64,000 bases of DNA, from contig JAIXYZ010000004.1 in the NCBI GenBank assembly GCA_027489955.1, forward strand, positions 1 to 64,000, given 5' to 3'. Made by a program: the position numbers and the translations under genes. Every line of letters starts with the position of its first letter. Within the stretch, counting starts at the first letter, position 1. Of this stretch, positions 10,062-18,944 are shown in pieces. The notes beneath the pieces are model-generated. The model was not told the DNA's origin and did no database searches. It saw only the letters and a list, made by a program, of their open reading frames with translations. Origin of the DNA: Hyphomicrobiales bacterium (GTDB taxonomy: Bacteria; Pseudomonadota; Alphaproteobacteria; Rhizobiales; Beijerinckiaceae).

Positions 10062-12755
10062 CTAACGCAGCGAAACGGCTGCATCCCGGAAGCCGGCCCA
10101 GGGATCGGCCCGCCGCAGGGCCGCCTTCAGGTCCGGGGAACCGACGGCGAAAGCGTCGGGCGCGATGCCCTTCTCCACCTGCGCCCACGACACCGGCACC
10201 GACACGCCGGCGCCGGGCCTGGCGCGGACCGAGAAGGGCGCGACGGCGGTCGCGCCGCGGCCGTTGCGCAGGTAGTCGATAAAGATGCGGCCGGTCCGGG
10301 CCTTCTTGGATAGCGTCGCGGTGTAGCGGTCGGGCTCGGCCTGGGCGATGGCGCGGGCGAAGTCGTGGCTGAACGTCTTCACGCGGTCCCAGCCGGCCTT
10401 CGGCTTCAGCGGTACGGCCACGTGATAGCCCTTACCGCCCGAGACCTTGCAGAAGCTGGCAAGGCCTAGCTCCGCGAGACGATCCCGGATCTCCAGCGCC
10501 GCCGCGGGTATGGCGGCGGGCTTCACCCCGGGGCCGGGATCGAGGTCGAAGATCATCTGGTCGGGCGTCTCGATGGCGTCCATCGTCGCGCCCCAGACGT
10601 GGATCTCCACCACGCCGAGCTGCACGAGGGCGGCGATCCCGTCGAAATCGCGCACGAAGAGCAGGTCCTCGCCGTCCTTGGCATCGGGCGCGACCGCGAT
10701 CGCCGCGTTCATCCCCTTGGAGGCATGCTTCTGGAAGAACGTCTCGCCGTCGATGCCGTCCGGCGCCCGCAGGAGGCTGAGGGGCCGGCCGACGACATGC
10801 GGCTCCATGCGCGCCCAGACCTGCTCGTAATGGGCCAGCAGGCCCGCCTTGGTGAGCCCGTCCTGCGGCCAGAGCACCTTGTCGGGGTTGCTGAGCCGCA
10901 CGGCTTGCGTACCGGCCTGCATCCGGGACGCGGACGCCCGGGGCTTCGCCCTGTTCGCAGCCGGCTTGCTGCCACCCGCGTTCCTGCTGCCTGTCTTGCC
11001 GCCGCCGGCCGTCCCATCGTCGGGCGAGGCATCGCCCTCGGCCTCGGGCCTCTCCGCCACGACCTCGTCGGCCGGCTTGTCCTCCCGCAGGCCCTTGTAG
11101 ACCGCGTGACGGAGCGTGCCCGACGCGGTGAAGGAACCGAACGAGACTTCCGCCACGGCCTCCGGGCGGAGCCAGACGACGCCCCGTTCCCGGCCGGCCT
11201 TTCCGGCGAAGGGGGAGGCGTCGGCCTTCAGCGCGTCCAGCACCGATTTCAGCTTCACGGCCTCCTTGCCGGAAAAGCCCGTGCCGACCCGTCCGGCGGG
11301 CTTCCACTGCCCCTTGTCCCGGTAGGCCATGACGAGGGAACGGATGCCCCGGCCGGCGGCACTCGAGGGCAGGTAGCCCGCGATGGCGAATTCCTGGCGG
11401 TTGGAGCATTTGGACTTCACCCAGTCCTGCCGGCGCCCGCTGCGATAGGGCGCGTCCGACCGCTTCGACACGATGCCTTCAAGGCCCATGCGGCAGGACT
11501 GGCCCAGGACGCGGGCGCCCGGCTCAACGAAATGCTCGCTGTAGCGCACCGGCCCGTCCTGCGGCGCCTTGTCCAGCAGATGGGCAAGGCGCTCCTTGCG
11601 GGCCAGAAGCGGCTCGTCGCGCAGGTCCTCCCCATCCAGGAACAGCAGGTCGAAGGCATAGAGCACCATGTCGCCCGTCCGGCCTTCGGACAGCGCGTCC
11701 TGCAGCGCCGAAAAGGACGACAGGCCATGGTCGCCCGGCACGACCACCTCGCCGTCGAGGATCGCGGACTGGCATGGCAGCGCGGCGAGCGCGTCGGCGA
11801 GGCCTTTGCCGAACCGCCCGGTCCAGTCGAGGCCGGAGCGCGTGTAGAGGCGGATGTCCCCGTCGTCGCAATGGGCCTGGATGCGGTAGCCGTCGAACTT
11901 GATCTCGTGGACCCAGTCGCGCCCCGATGGCGGCTGGCTGCGCAGGGTGGCGAGCGCGGGGGCTATGAAGCCTCGCGCGGCGCTGCCCGCCCGCTGGCGT
12001 CCCGCCTTGGCCGGCACTTCCCGTGTCGGTTTGGCCCTGCTTGCCTTGGCCTTCGTCGCCTTGGCCTTGGCCGACTTTACCTTGGTCGTCTCGGACCTGG
12101 CCGTCTTCGCTTTGGCCGCCTTCGCGCGGGCGCCCTTTCCGGCCCCGGACTGGCCTTTGCTCCTGGCCCTGGGAGACGGGGCCGGGACGCCGTCCGCCAC
12201 CTCCTCCACCGTGCGGCCGGACAGGACCGATCGGGGCTCCTCTTCCAGGATATCGCCATCGGCGCGCGCCGCCTCGTCCTCGGACTTGATGAGCAGCCAG
12301 TTATCGCGCGTTTCCCCGCGCCTCGGCTTCAGCCGGACGAGGTGCCACGCGCCGCGCAGCTTGCTGCCCTCCAGCGTGAACGCGAGATGGCCCTTTGCCA
12401 TGCCCTTCGCCGGATCGCCCTCCGGCCGCCAGCTCCCCTCGTCCCAGACGATGACCGATCCGCCGCCATATTCCCCCTTGGGAATCGTGCCCTCGAAGTC
12501 CCGATAGTCGAAGGGATGGTCCTCCACATGGACGGCGAGCCGCTTGTCCGACGGGTCGAGGCTCGGGCCGCGGGTCACGGCCCAGCTCCACAGCACGCCG
12601 TCATGCTCCAGCCGCAGGTCGTAGTGCAGGCGGCGCGCGGCATGCTTGTGGACGACGAAGACGGGATCGGCCTCGCCGCGCGCCCGGGATTTGCCGGACG
12701 GCTCGGCGGTGCGGCTGAAGTCACGCTTCTCGCGATAGGCCTTGAGGGAGGCCAT
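10062..12755 (-). CDS. ligD: ATP-dependent DNA ligase D, multifunctional NHEJ enzyme
   Basis: This 897-residue protein has all three LigD modules in phosphoesterase - ligase - polymerase order. The 3'-phosphoesterase (about 1-190) has HKHAARRLHYDLRLEHDG from residue 36. The ligase (about 265-560) has its adenylation lysine at 286 in EIKFDGYR. The primase-like polymerase (about 615-897) has metal-binding Asp737 and Asp739 in FDLDPGPG. A Lys/Ala/Arg-rich linker (about 195-265) resembles histone-H1-like tails, and a second charged linker lies before the polymerase. With Ku it repairs double-strand breaks by end joining. The gene begins 9 bp after the end of ku, in the same operon. Confidence 0.97.
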   Translation of the reverse strand: MASLKAYREKRDFSRTAEPSGKSRARGEADPVFVVHKHAARRLHYDLRLEHDGVLWSWAVTRGPSLDPSDKRLAVHVEDHPFDYRDFEGTIPKGEYGGGSVIVWDEGSWRPEGDPAKGMAKGHLAFTLEGSKLRGAWHLVRLKPRRGETRDNWLLIKSEDEAARADGDILEEEPRSVLSGRTVEEVADGVPAPSPRARSKGQSGAGKGARAKAAKAKTARSETTKVKSAKAKATKAKASRAKPTREVPAKAGRQRAGSAARGFIAPALATLRSQPPSGRDWVHEIKFDGYRIQAHCDDGDIRLYTRSGLDWTGRFGKGLADALAALPCQSAILDGEVVVPGDHGLSSFSALQDALSEGRTGDMVLYAFDLLFLDGEDLRDEPLLARKERLAHLLDKAPQDGPVRYSEHFVEPGARVLGQSCRMGLEGIVSKRSDAPYRSGRRQDWVKSKCSNRQEFAIAGYLPSSAAGRGIRSLVMAYRDKGQWKPAGRVGTGFSGKEAVKLKSVLDALKADASPFAGKAGRERGVVWLRPEAVAEVSFGSFTASGTLRHAVYKGLREDKPADEVVAERPEAEGDASPDDGTAGGGKTGSRNAGGSKPAANRAKPRASASRMQAGTQAVRLSNPDKVLWPQDGLTKAGLLAHYEQVWARMEPHVVGRPLSLLRAPDGIDGETFFQKHASKGMNAAIAVAPDAKDGEDLLFVRDFDGIAALVQLGVVEIHVWGATMDAIETPDQMIFDLDPGPGVKPAAIPAAALEIRDRLAELGLASFCKVSGGKGYHVAVPLKPKAGWDRVKTFSHDFARAIAQAEPDRYTATLSKKARTGRIFIDYLRNGRGATAVAPFSVRARPGAGVSVPVSWAQVEKGIAPDAFAVGSPDLKAALRRADPWAGFRDAAVSLR

Positions 12756-12764
12756 GGCCGGGCC

Positions 12765-13742
12765 TTACGCCGACTTGCGGCGCGCGGCCGGAGCCTTCGC
12801 GCCCGCCTTGGAGGACGACCGGGTCTTGGACGAAGCAGTCTTGGATGAGGCGGTCTTGGACGAGCCGGTCTTGGACGAAGCAGTCTTGGACGCCGCCTTC
12901 TTGCCGGACGCCGCCTTGCGCCCGCCCGCCTTGCCTCCGGCGCTCTTGCCGGAACCGGAGCCGCCGTCCTCCGCAAGGCTGCGCTTGAGCGCGTCGAACA
13001 GGTTGACGACGTTGCCGCTGGGCTTCTGCGCCCGGATCTTCGGCGGCGCGGCGCCCTTCTGCTTGGCGCTGATGATCTCCATCAGCGCGTTCTCGTACCG
13101 GTCCTCGAACGTGTCCGGGTCGAAGGTACCCGCCTTCTTGGAGATGATGTGCGTGGCAAGGTCGATCATGTCGGCGTCGACCTTCACCGCCGGGATGTCG
13201 TCCAGCACGGAATCGGGCTCGCGCACCGTGTTGCGGTAGCGCAGCGTGGTCAGGAGCAGGCCCTTGTCGAGCGGCTCGATGACCACGGGCCGCTCGCGCC
13301 GGTACAGGACGATGCGGGCGAGCCCCGCCTTGCCCTCCTTGCGCATGGCCTCCCGGATGACCGCGAAGGCCTCCCGCGACACCTCGTCGGCCGGCGTCAG
13401 GTAATAGGGCGTGTCGAGGTAGATCTGGGCGATGTCCGCCTTGTCGACGAAGCTGTCGATGGACAGCGTGTGGGACGATTCGATCTGGACGGCCTCGATC
13501 TCGTCGTCCTCGACGAGGGTGTATTCGTCTTCGCCGGTCTCGTAGCCCTTGACCTCGTCGTCGGGATCGACCGGCTTCTCGGTGACGGAATCGATGTATT
13601 GTCGGCGCACCGGATTGCCGGTCTCGCGGTTCAGCGTGCGGAACGAGACCTTCTCGGCCTGCGTGGTCGCGTTGGTCAGCTCGACGGCGCAGGAGACCAG
13701 CGAGAGCTTCAGGTAGCCCTTCCAGGCGGGACGCGATGACAT
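12765..13742 (-). CDS. ku: Ku-type end-joining protein with basic Ser/Lys/Ala tail
   Basis: This 325-residue protein is a bacterial Ku homodimer subunit. The core (1-270) starts MSSRPAWKGYLKLSLVSCAVEL and contains the family blocks YIDSVTEKPVDPDDEVKGYE, DTPYYLTPAD and RIVLYRRERPVVIEPLDKG. Ku threads onto broken DNA ends and recruits LigD. The last 60 or so residues are a low-complexity ASSKT-type tail encoded by 15-bp repeats and ending in a basic stretch. Extended Lys-rich tails in other bacterial Ku proteins aid DNA binding. The ATG at 13742 was chosen because homology begins there; the frame continues upstream to 13886 without supporting sequence. Confidence 0.96.
   Translation of the reverse strand: MSSRPAWKGYLKLSLVSCAVELTNATTQAEKVSFRTLNRETGNPVRRQYIDSVTEKPVDPDDEVKGYETGEDEYTLVEDDEIEAVQIESSHTLSIDSFVDKADIAQIYLDTPYYLTPADEVSREAFAVIREAMRKEGKAGLARIVLYRRERPVVIEPLDKGLLLTTLRYRNTVREPDSVLDDIPAVKVDADMIDLATHIISKKAGTFDPDTFEDRYENALMEIISAKQKGAAPPKIRAQKPSGNVVNLFDALKRSLAEDGGSGSGKSAGGKAGGRKAASGKKAASKTASSKTGSSKTASSKTASSKTRSSSKAGAKAPAARRKSA
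12823..12897 (-). repeat. Five tandem 15-bp repeats in the ku tail
   Basis: Units at 12823, 12838, 12853, 12868 and 12883 all begin GTCTTGGA. Read on the minus strand they encode successive five-residue Ser/Lys/Thr/Ala units. The first and fourth units are identical. The tract is likely prone to length change by slippage, in steps that keep the frame. Confidence 0.9.
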
Positions 13743-13770
13743 GGCTTCACTCCGGCGTTGGGCGGTGGAC

Positions 13771-14946
13771 TCAACGCACCGCCGCGCCGCCCGTTCCGCC
13801 CGTGGCAAGGCGCGGCGGCTCGATCGTCGTCGCCGCCAGCCAGTCCACCACCGCCTGCAGGATTTCCGGCGTGCCGGCACCGGCATGCCGGGCCTTCGCG
13901 GCGACCGCCAGCTGCCGGTCCGCGCTCGTGCCGCCGGTCAGGATCGTCTCGACATGCTCAAGGTCCGCCACGTGTCCCAGCGCGGCCGCATCCTCGGCGA
14001 CGAGGGCGAGCGCGTCCCGCACCAGCTGCGCGACGGGGACCATGGCGCGGCTTTCGGGGTCGATGAGCGTCGCGGCCAGGCCGTGCCGCTGCACGCGCCA
14101 CAGGTTCTCGGCCACGACCGCGCGCGCCACCGTGTCGAACCCGGCATGCAGGTCCGGGCGCCGCACGAGGCAGCGGACCAGGCACCGGTAGAACACGGCG
14201 ATCGCCAGCCCGTCGTCGAGGCGCGTGCAGCTGTCGGCGACGCGCAGTTCGAGCGTGGGGTACTTGGACGACGGCCGCAGGATCCACCACAGGAACGAGG
14301 CGTCCTTGATGGCGCCCGTCTCGCACATCAGCGCGACGAACCGGTCATAGGCGGCAGCGTCCGGGAAGATGTCGGGCAGGCCGGTGCGGGGCATCTCGCC
14401 ATTGGCGATGAGCCGGTAGCTGGCAAGGCCCGTGGCGCGCTGCTGCCAGAAGGGCGAGGAGGCCGACAGGGCGAGGAGGAGCGGCGTGAAGGGCAGCATC
14501 CGCCGCATGAGGTCGATGCGGGTCTCGGGATCGGGCACGGCGACATGAACGTGCAGGCCCGACACCATGTTGCGGGCGCCCGGCAGGCCGAGCTCCGCCA
14601 GAAGCTGCTCGTAGCGGGTGGCCTGGGTCACCTGCTGGCGCTTCCACCGGGCCATGGGATGGGTGCCTGCGGCGAAGACGACGAGGTCGTGGCGCCGAGC
14701 GACCTCCGCCACCTGCGCACGCAACCCGGCCAGGACCGGCGCGGCCTCGGCCAGCGTCGTGGCCGGGGGCGAGGAGATCTCCACCTGGCTCTGCATCATC
14801 TCCCGCTCGGCACCCGGAACGAGCCGGGCCAGCTCCCGATGGAAGGCGCTCACGCGGCTGTCGCGCGGGGTGCCGCGCGTGCCCGCGTCCGCCAGGAAGA
14901 ACTCCTCCTCGATGCCGAAACCGTATCCGTCGTCCGCCTGCGCCAA
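13771..14946 (-). CDS. YbdK-type carboxylate-amine ligase (GCS2 family)
   Basis: This 391-residue protein belongs to the glutamate-cysteine ligase family 2: FGIEEEFFLAD near the start, SQVEISSPP, AGTHPMARWKRQ, SGLHVHVAVPDPETRIDLMRRM, and LRVADSCTRLDDGLAI. These ATP-grasp-like enzymes join an acid and an amine. YbdK itself has only weak glutamate-cysteine ligase activity and its real substrate is unclear. I chose the TTG at 14946, with GGAGG 7 bp upstream, because the family homology starts there. The frame is open further upstream but has no better start. It lies 28 bp before ku in the same direction, so the three genes may be co-transcribed. Confidence 0.85.
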   Translation of the reverse strand: MAQADDGYGFGIEEEFFLADAGTRGTPRDSRVSAFHRELARLVPGAEREMMQSQVEISSPPATTLAEAAPVLAGLRAQVAEVARRHDLVVFAAGTHPMARWKRQQVTQATRYEQLLAELGLPGARNMVSGLHVHVAVPDPETRIDLMRRMLPFTPLLLALSASSPFWQQRATGLASYRLIANGEMPRTGLPDIFPDAAAYDRFVALMCETGAIKDASFLWWILRPSSKYPTLELRVADSCTRLDDGLAIAVFYRCLVRCLVRRPDLHAGFDTVARAVVAENLWRVQRHGLAATLIDPESRAMVPVAQLVRDALALVAEDAAALGHVADLEHVETILTGGTSADRQLAVAAKARHAGAGTPEILQAVVDWLAATTIEPPRLATGGTGGAAVR

Positions 14947-15041
14947 GACCGACCTCCGCTGTTCGCCGCGGATAACCGCAGCGGCGACGGCAAGTTCCCG
15001 TACCGTGATCCGAATGTGGGCGGGCGAGGGGGGCGAGCCGC

Positions 15042-15902
15042 TCAGTCGGCGCCGGCAAAGCGCATATAGGCGTCGAACAACATGGTGGAGACCGGCCAGC
15101 CGGCGGGGTCGGACTTGGCGACGCCGTCGATGGAGGCCAGCGGCGTGATGAGGGCCGTGGCGCTCGTCTGGAACGCCTCGTCCGCCGCCGCCACGTCGGC
15201 CGGGCGGAAAGCGGCAATGCGCGTGGGGATGCCGAGATCTTGCGCCAGCGCCAGGATGCGGCGGCGGGTGATGCCGCCGAGGATTTCCGGCCCCTCGGCA
15301 CGGGTGTGGATGACGCCGTCCCGCACGATCCAGGCATTGGCGGCCGTCGCCTCGGTGACGGTGCCGTCCGCGGCGACGAGCCAGGCCTCGTCGGCGCCCG
15401 CCGCTTGAGCCTGCGCGCGGGCAAGCATGTTGCCCGCCAGGGCGGTCGTCTTGATGTCGCAATGGCCCCAGCGCCGGTCGGGCGCGCTGAGCACATGGAG
15501 CGGGCGCATGGCGGCGAGGCGGCGCGGGATCGCGAGAGCCCGCGCATAGGCGACGATCGTCGGCGGCGTTCCGTCCGGCGCCGAGCCCGGGCTCATGTTG
15601 CGCGCCCAGGCGCCGCGGGTGACCTGGACATAGACCATTCCGTCCGAGATGCCGTTGCGGCCGGGAAGCCCGTCCAGCACCGCCGTCAGGCCGGCAATAT
15701 CGGGCCGGGAGGCGAAGGCCATCCTGTCCATCGAGCGGGAGAGGCGCTCCATATGGCCGTCCCGGTCGACCAGCCGGCCGCCGACGACGAGGACCACCTC
15801 GTACACCGAATCTGCGAACTGGAAGCCGCGGTCCTCGATGCCGATCGAGGCCTCGGCGGCGGGCACGTGCCGGCCGTTCAGGTAGACGATGGCGGATGTC
15901 AT
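15042..15902 (-). CDS. Class-IV aminotransferase, D-amino-acid transaminase type
   Basis: This 286-residue PLP enzyme of fold type IV starts SAIVYLNGRHVPAAEASIGI followed by EDRGFQFADSVYEVV. The catalytic lysine is K151 in CDIKTTALAGNM. Downstream come ADEAWLVAADGTVTEATAAN and the phosphate-binding GGITRRRILALA. The length and motifs fit D-amino-acid aminotransferase (DAAT), which exchanges amino groups between D-amino acids and 2-oxoacids. Branched-chain transaminases and aminodeoxychorismate lyases are close relatives. It begins 11 bp after the fused oxidoreductase gene, so the two likely act together on a D-amino acid or opine-like compound. Confidence 0.9.
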   Translation of the reverse strand: MTSAIVYLNGRHVPAAEASIGIEDRGFQFADSVYEVVLVVGGRLVDRDGHMERLSRSMDRMAFASRPDIAGLTAVLDGLPGRNGISDGMVYVQVTRGAWARNMSPGSAPDGTPPTIVAYARALAIPRRLAAMRPLHVLSAPDRRWGHCDIKTTALAGNMLARAQAQAAGADEAWLVAADGTVTEATAANAWIVRDGVIHTRAEGPEILGGITRRRILALAQDLGIPTRIAAFRPADVAAADEAFQTSATALITPLASIDGVAKSDPAGWPVSTMLFDAYMRFAGAD

Positions 15903-15913
15903 GGCATGTCCTG

Positions 15914-18850
15914 TCAGGCGCGGGTGCCGGGGCGTCCCGGATCGAAGGGCGCGATGTCCCATTCGGGCTCGCGGCCCCGGACGAGGTCGGAGGCGATGCG
16001 CCCGAGCACGGGTCCGAGGGTCAGACCGTTCAGGGCGACGACGACGTGGCAGCCGGGCACGCCCGGCAGCGGCCCGATCAGCGGTCCGGCGGGCGGAAGG
16101 GCGTTGGTCGCCGTCCATGTGCGCAGAACCTGCACCCCGCCGATGGCCGGCAGGGCCGCGGCGGCGGCCCGCAGGTTGGCGGCGAGGCGTCCGGGCACGA
16201 TGCGCGCCGGGCCACCGGCGGACGCATCGGCCCGCCAGCCTCCGCCGACGATGAGGTTGCCGGCCGCCGCCTGCTTCATCGTGAGCCGGTCGGTCACGTG
16301 CGAGACCAGCATGGGCACGGGCCAGGCCACCCGCTCGGTGACCGTCATCTGCAACGGCGTGCCCGTGACCGCGAGCGGCGCGCCGAGCAGCCGGCTCACC
16401 GCGGCGGTGCCGGTTCCCGCGGCAAGGACGATCCGGCCGGCCCGGATCGCGCCCGCGCCCCGCGCCATCAGCCGGAACGCACCGCCGTGCCGTTCCGCCG
16501 CCAGGACCGGGGCCCGGGTGAGGATGCGCACGCCCGCGGCGCGCGCAAGGTCGGTGAGCACGGGCAGCGCCAGAAGCGGATTGATCTTGCCTTCGTCCGG
16601 TGACAGCGACGCGCCGGCGACGGCCGGCGACAGGCCGGGCAGCAGGCGCCGGGCCTCTTCGCCATCCACAATATCGACGGAAATCCCCGCCCGCCGCTCC
16701 CGGTCGACCTTGTCGCGGAGCCGGGCGAGATCGCGCTCGTCATGGGCAAGGCACAGGCCGCCGCCTACATGCAGCTCGAAGGGAGCGCCCGTCTCTTCGG
16801 CCAGGGCGCGCCAGAGCCCGACGGAATCGCGCTGCAGGGGCAGCATGCGGAACGCGAGGGCGGCCGCGGGGGCGTCGAAATCGGGGAAGGCGTAGGCGAG
16901 GCTCTGGACATGCAGGCTCCCGGCATTTGCGCCGGACGCCTCGGCGCCGGTGCCGCCATGGGCCTCGGCGAGGATGACGTCCTCCCCCGCCAGCGCCAGC
17001 GTCCGCGCGGCGCACAGGCCGACGACGCCGCCGCCAATCACCAGCGTGCCGCATTCAAGGCCGGGGCCTGAGGCCGGCGACGGCTCCGTCGCGCCGGCGA
17101 CCGGCGCGGCCGCGGCGGCTGGCGGAGCGGGACGCGGCGGCGGCTCCGGCACGCCCGCGAGCGCGGAGACGGCAACCGGCCGTATGGGGGGCTGCACCTT
17201 CGGAGCGTTTTCGCCATCCGAGGCCGCGACGAGGGACGCCGCGACCGGCAGGCAATATTGCCCCTGGCACGCGCCCATGCCGCAGCGGGTCGCGCGCTTC
17301 AGTTCGGCGACCGAGCCTGCCCGGGCCGCTTCCAGATCGGACCGCCGCAGCCCTTCGCAGCGGCAGACGATCGTGCCGGCGTCCGCCAGCGCGCCGGGCG
17401 CGGGAAGCGGCGCGGCGAACTGCGTCCAGAGGGCGCGCTGGAACGCCGCTTCGCGGCGGCGGCGGCGCCGGGCGGCGGCGGCATCGGCCGCGATGCCGAG
17501 GTCCGACAGGAGGGCCGCGGCGGCGATCTCGCCGTCGGCCATCGCCATGGCGGCGCCGCGAGGCCGGGTGCAGTCGCCGGCCACGTAGACGCCCGCGACG
17601 CTGGCGCGGCCGTCCTCGTCGCGCCGTGTGTCGGAGGCGTCGTCGACGGCGCAGCCCAGCAGCCTTGCGATTTCCCCGGCGGGGCGGAAGCCGTAGCCCA
17701 TGGTCACGCAATCGGCCGGCAGGCGCTCCCGGCCATCGGCCCGCACCGAGCCATCCGCATCGAGGCGCCCGATGATGGCGGCCTGCACGCGCTCCCCGCC
17801 TTCGACCGCGACCAGGACGCGGCCGCGCAGGACCGGCACCCGGGCCGCACGCAGGCGCGCGAGATAGGACAGCCCGTCCCGCACCAGGTCCGGCCGGTGC
17901 CAGGCCATGGCCGCCGCGGCGAGGGGCGAGCGGAGCGGCGAGCCCGCGGCCTCGACGACCGCCACGACGCGCGCGCCGCCGGCAAGGAGCTCCGCGGCCA
18001 GCTGCAGGTTGAGCGGGCCGTTGCCGCAGACCACGATCCTTGTCCCGGGCGAGACCCGATACGCACGGGCCAGCGTCTGCGCCGCGCCCGTGGTCATCGC
18101 CCCGGGCAGCGTCCATCCCGGCACGATCCAGGGACGTTCCACGGCGCCGGTCGCGATGAGGACGGAGCGCGCGGCGAGCTGGCCGGTGGCGCCCTGGCGC
18201 TCGTAGGCGAGCCGGAAGCCCCCGCCCTCCGCGGGAGCTGCATCCCAGACGCTGGCCGCGTCGACCAGCGTGGCGCCGGCCTGGCGCACGGCGGCCGCCA
18301 GGTTGAGGCCACGGGCGAACTGAGCGTCGGTGGGGCCTTCTGCGAAGCGGTGGCTGGCGGCGAGCGGCTTGAAGTACTGGCCGCCGGGAGACGGCCGCTC
18401 GTCGAGCACGGTAACGGCAAGGCCCGCCCGCGCGAGCACGAGGGCGGCCGAAAGGCCGGCCGGTCCGGCGCCGACGACCGCGACGTCGCAGCGGCTTTCC
18501 GCAGCGGGCGGGGCGGCCCTTTCGCCGCCGGCCGCGGCGGCCGGCGCGACCGCAACGCGCATGCCCTCGGTGACCGGCGTCATGCAGGCACGCACCCGGC
18601 CCAGCGACTCCACGTCCACCTGGCAGGCCTCGCACGCGCCCATTCCGCAGCCAAGGCCGCGTGGACGGCCCGCCGGGTCGGCCCCGAAGGCGTGGAGGCC
18701 GGCCGCCGCCATGGCCGCCGCGATCGTTTCGCCGGGCAAGGCCTCGACCGGGCGGCCGTCGACGGCGATCGCGATGGGCCGCGCCGCAGCCGCGATGCCG
18801 GCAGCGCGCAGCCGCCGGGGCCCCTCGTCGATCCGATCCTGCGACCCCAT
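15914..18850 (-). CDS. Three-module [2Fe-2S]/FAD/FAD oxidoreductase fusion (HcnABC/OoxAB-like)
   Basis: This 978-residue chain combines modules that are usually three subunits. Residues 1-105 are a small ferredoxin-like module with C68, C73, C76 and C89. Residues 118-545 are a pyridine-nucleotide-disulfide-type flavoprotein (VGAGPAGL near 127; second Rossmann VVCGNGPLNL) ending in a BFD-like iron-sulfur domain with C496, C498, C523 and C528. After a Pro/Ala linker, residues 600-978 are a DAO-type FAD oxidase (LVIGGGVVGL at 603). The same parts make hydrogen-cyanide synthase, opine oxidase and D-hydroxyproline dehydrogenase. The substrate is unknown; a D-amino acid or imino acid is likely. The ATG at 18850 follows a weak site; 18880 is an alternative start. 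It is divergent from the dehydrogenase at 18945. Confidence 0.9.
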   Translation of the reverse strand: MGSQDRIDEGPRRLRAAGIAAAARPIAIAVDGRPVEALPGETIAAAMAAAGLHAFGADPAGRPRGLGCGMGACEACQVDVESLGRVRACMTPVTEGMRVAVAPAAAAGGERAAPPAAESRCDVAVVGAGPAGLSAALVLARAGLAVTVLDERPSPGGQYFKPLAASHRFAEGPTDAQFARGLNLAAAVRQAGATLVDAASVWDAAPAEGGGFRLAYERQGATGQLAARSVLIATGAVERPWIVPGWTLPGAMTTGAAQTLARAYRVSPGTRIVVCGNGPLNLQLAAELLAGGARVVAVVEAAGSPLRSPLAAAAMAWHRPDLVRDGLSYLARLRAARVPVLRGRVLVAVEGGERVQAAIIGRLDADGSVRADGRERLPADCVTMGYGFRPAGEIARLLGCAVDDASDTRRDEDGRASVAGVYVAGDCTRPRGAAMAMADGEIAAAALLSDLGIAADAAAARRRRRREAAFQRALWTQFAAPLPAPGALADAGTIVCRCEGLRRSDLEAARAGSVAELKRATRCGMGACQGQYCLPVAASLVAASDGENAPKVQPPIRPVAVSALAGVPEPPPRPAPPAAAAAPVAGATEPSPASGPGLECGTLVIGGGVVGLCAARTLALAGEDVILAEAHGGTGAEASGANAGSLHVQSLAYAFPDFDAPAAALAFRMLPLQRDSVGLWRALAEETGAPFELHVGGGLCLAHDERDLARLRDKVDRERRAGISVDIVDGEEARRLLPGLSPAVAGASLSPDEGKINPLLALPVLTDLARAAGVRILTRAPVLAAERHGGAFRLMARGAGAIRAGRIVLAAGTGTAAVSRLLGAPLAVTGTPLQMTVTERVAWPVPMLVSHVTDRLTMKQAAAGNLIVGGGWRADASAGGPARIVPGRLAANLRAAAAALPAIGGVQVLRTWTATNALPPAGPLIGPLPGVPGCHVVVALNGLTLGPVLGRIASDLVRGREPEWDIAPFDPGRPGTRA

Positions 18851-18880
18851 GCTCACGCCATCGCCCCGGCAACCATCCAC

Positions 18881-18927
18881 TTGCCAAAATAGAATTCTCT
18901 ATGCCATTTATGTTTCCAAATTAGAAT
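18881..18927. promoter_or_regulatory. Pair of T-N11-A boxes in the divergent promoter region
   Basis: Two 15-bp boxes of the same type lie exactly 32 bp apart: TTGCCAAAATAGAAT at 18881 and TTTCCAAATTAGAAT at 18913. They match boxes before 20010 and 26257. They lie between the divergent starts of the fused oxidoreductase and the hydroxyacid dehydrogenase. A T-N11-A inverted repeat is the classic LysR-type operator, and a LysR gene is at 25263. Confidence 0.65.
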
Positions 18928-18944
18928 GATGGCAAGAGACGAGC

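Noticed and set aside
10599-12848. 749-codon plus-strand open frame
   Set aside because: It is antisense to ligD, whose motifs are all intact. The product is Arg/Gly/Ala-rich and shows no domain; long antisense frames are expected at this GC content.
17258-18892. 544-codon plus-strand open frame
   Set aside because: Antisense to the fused oxidoreductase with its iron-sulfur and FAD motifs.
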